This document shows positions 62,784 through 64,000 of a stretch of 64,000 bases of DNA, one piece after another; position 1 is the first letter of the stretch, and the number at the start of each line of letters is the position of its first letter. Below the pieces are notes generated by a model. That model had not been told where the DNA came from. It did not search any database and saw only the letters and a program-made list of their open reading frames with translations. Origin of the DNA: Mycobacterium sp. DL440 (GTDB lineage: Bacteria > Actinomycetota > Actinomycetes > Mycobacteriales > Mycobacteriaceae); contig NZ_CP050191.1 of the NCBI RefSeq assembly GCF_011745145.1, positions 1,391,991 through 1,455,990 on the forward strand. The letters run 5' to 3'. Made by a program: the position numbers and the translations under genes.

Positions 62784-64000
62784 ATGGAATCCTTCGACGT
62801 CGTGGTGGTCGGCGGGCGCTGCGCCGGTTCGGCGCTCGCCACCTATCTGGCGCGGGCGGGTATGCGGGTCTGCCTCGTCGACAAGGCGAACTTTCCGAGC
62901 GAGACGCCGTCGACTCACGTGATCCAGCCCCGTGGGGTCGCGATCCTCGACGAACTGGGCGTGTTGGGTCCGGTGCTGACGCACGGTGCGGTGCAGTTGG
63001 ACCGCTTCAGCCTGGTGAATGACGATGTGCGCATCGACGGGGTCCTCGATGATGGATTCGCCTGCCCCGGCCTCAACGCGCGCCGGACGATCCTCGATCA
63101 GGAATTGCAACAAGGGGCCATTCGCTCAGGTGTCGAGGTGAGGAACGGATGCCGCGTGACCGGTATCCGCATGTCTGGCGAGAGAGTGATCGGTGTCGAG
63201 ACTGCGGACGGGTCGCTGGGCGCCGACCTCGTGGTGGGTGCCGACGGCTGCAGGTCGGTGGTCGCCGAGGCTGTGGGCGCGCACAAGTATCTGGTCAAAC
63301 CACCCGGGCGGGTCCCGGTCTGGGGCTACTTCACTGCCGGGCCTCAGGAACCTCGGCTGCGGATCGCGCGTAAGGGCAATCTGGCATTCTTAGCCAGCCC
63401 AACGGATTCGAGCCTGTACATGGCCGGGCTCGCCGTCGACCATGCCGACGCCCATGACTTCAATCGGAACCGAGAAGCCAATTTTCGCGACGCCCTTCGC
63501 GCCTGGCCCGAGCTTGACGAGATCGTCCGCGGCGCCGAGCGCGTCGGGCCGTTGCGGGTGATGATGAACTGGCACAGTTATTTTCGGGAATCGGCGGGAC
63601 CGGGGTGGGTGCTCGTCGGTGACGCGGGGCATTTCAAGGATTTCACTCCGGCGCAGGGCATCGCCGACGCGCTGTGCCAGGCGAAGTCACTGTCGACCGT
63701 CATCCAGGCGACGATGGGCAGGGCCGTCGCGCAGGACGAGGCCCTGTACCGCTGGTGGCGTCACCGCGACCGCAGATCCTATGACATGTACTGGCTCGCA
63801 ATGCAGATGGGCCGGCCCGGCCCTTCGTCACCGTTGATCACCGAGGTGCTTCGGCGAATCTCCTGCGACCCGAACGGTGCTACCACCCTCCTGAAGGTCC
63901 TCAACCGGGACGTTCTCTCTGACAAGCTGTTCACCGTCGGGCGACTGCTCGCAGCGACGTACACCACCCTCTGGAATCATCCGGGCCGGAGACGAGCTAC
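62784..64000 (+). CDS. FAD-dependent monooxygenase/oxidoreductase (3' end outside window)
   Basis: The first 405 codons of a flavoprotein that remains open at the window edge. The FAD-binding motif is FDVVVVGGRCAGSALATYLARAG, a DG motif is in ADLVVGADGCRSVV, and the second FAD motif is WVLVGDAGHFKDFTPAQGIADA. This is the layout of the p-hydroxybenzoate hydroxylase/geranylgeranyl reductase-like group. ATG 62784 has AGGAGGG 6 bases upstream. Divergent from the TetR gene and likely repressed by it. The substrate, probably an aromatic or lipid compound, cannot be told. Confidence 0.88.
   Translation, partial: MESFDVVVVGGRCAGSALATYLARAGMRVCLVDKANFPSETPSTHVIQPRGVAILDELGVLGPVLTHGAVQLDRFSLVNDDVRIDGVLDDGFACPGLNARRTILDQELQQGAIRSGVEVRNGCRVTGIRMSGERVIGVETADGSLGADLVVGADGCRSVVAEAVGAHKYLVKPPGRVPVWGYFTAGPQEPRLRIARKGNLAFLASPTDSSLYMAGLAVDHADAHDFNRNREANFRDALRAWPELDEIVRGAERVGPLRVMMNWHSYFRESAGPGWVLVGDAGHFKDFTPAQGIADALCQAKSLSTVIQATMGRAVAQDEALYRWWRHRDRRSYDMYWLAMQMGRPGPSSPLITEVLRRISCDPNGATTLLKVLNRDVLSDKLFTVGRLLAATYTTLWNHPGRRRA

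Overview
The window looks like a chromosomal segment of a fast-growing mycobacterium (Mycolicibacterium-type). It is GC-rich, uses many GTG starts, and its first half follows a block I know from Mycobacterium tuberculosis (Rv2967c to Rv2901c, read in the opposite direction). It carries mycobacterial hallmarks: sepIVA, lppW, a PE-PPE-domain esterase and a six-gene mce operon. I see no rRNA, tRNA, CRISPR array, transposase or phage gene.

1-20.8 kb is a housekeeping block: the end of pyc, then rsmD, coaD, sepIVA, a DUF177 gene, rnc, mutM, a Tyr/Pro/Gln-rich membrane protein on the minus strand, an OsmC-like gene, acyP, smc, a minus-strand PE-PPE esterase, ftsY, the nitrogen operon amt-glnB-glnD preceded by two GlnR-like boxes, ffh and an amidohydrolase. 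coaD runs directly into sepIVA, where M. tuberculosis carries its roughly 50-kb PDIM/PGL lipid locus. 20.8-31.9 kb holds a diflavin reductase, two DD-carboxypeptidases, an M42 peptidase, a SnoaL-like gene, then rpsP-khpA-rimM-trmD, lppW (minus), and rplS-lepB-rnhB-DUF2469. rpsP and rplS share a promoter-like element.

31.9-45.8 kb is accessory metabolism: an M20 amidohydrolase, a minus-strand operon of DUF2237, selO and dienelactone hydrolase, a PucR regulator divergent from an mmsA-aminotransferase pair (probable beta-alanine/omega-amino-acid catabolism, with an operator-like palindrome between them), then a plus-strand string of HAD phosphatase, fused E1 alpha-beta 2-oxoacid dehydrogenase, CoA-transferase and thioesterase.

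45.8-61.1 kb is the most interesting part: an mce island whose operon (mceA-F) lacks the two YrbE/MlaE permease genes that normally precede mceA. In their place sits a leucine-binding-protein-like gene with no signal peptide. A GntR/FadR regulator lies upstream, and one palindromic motif (roughly AWAYMT-N4-AGGTWT) recurs at three promoters: the regulator/divergent operon, the binding-protein gene and mceA. The divergent operon encodes a beta-rich protein and a seven-helix membrane protein resembling plant cycloeucalenol cycloisomerase. Downstream of mceF are a Cys-rich secreted protein and a GMC oxidoreductase, then an AveC-like membrane protein on the other strand. I infer an import-and-oxidation system for a sterol- or triterpenoid-like substrate.

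61.2-64 kb carries a MarR regulator, a TetR regulator and a divergent FAD monooxygenase that runs off the window, with a perfect palindrome in the shared promoter.
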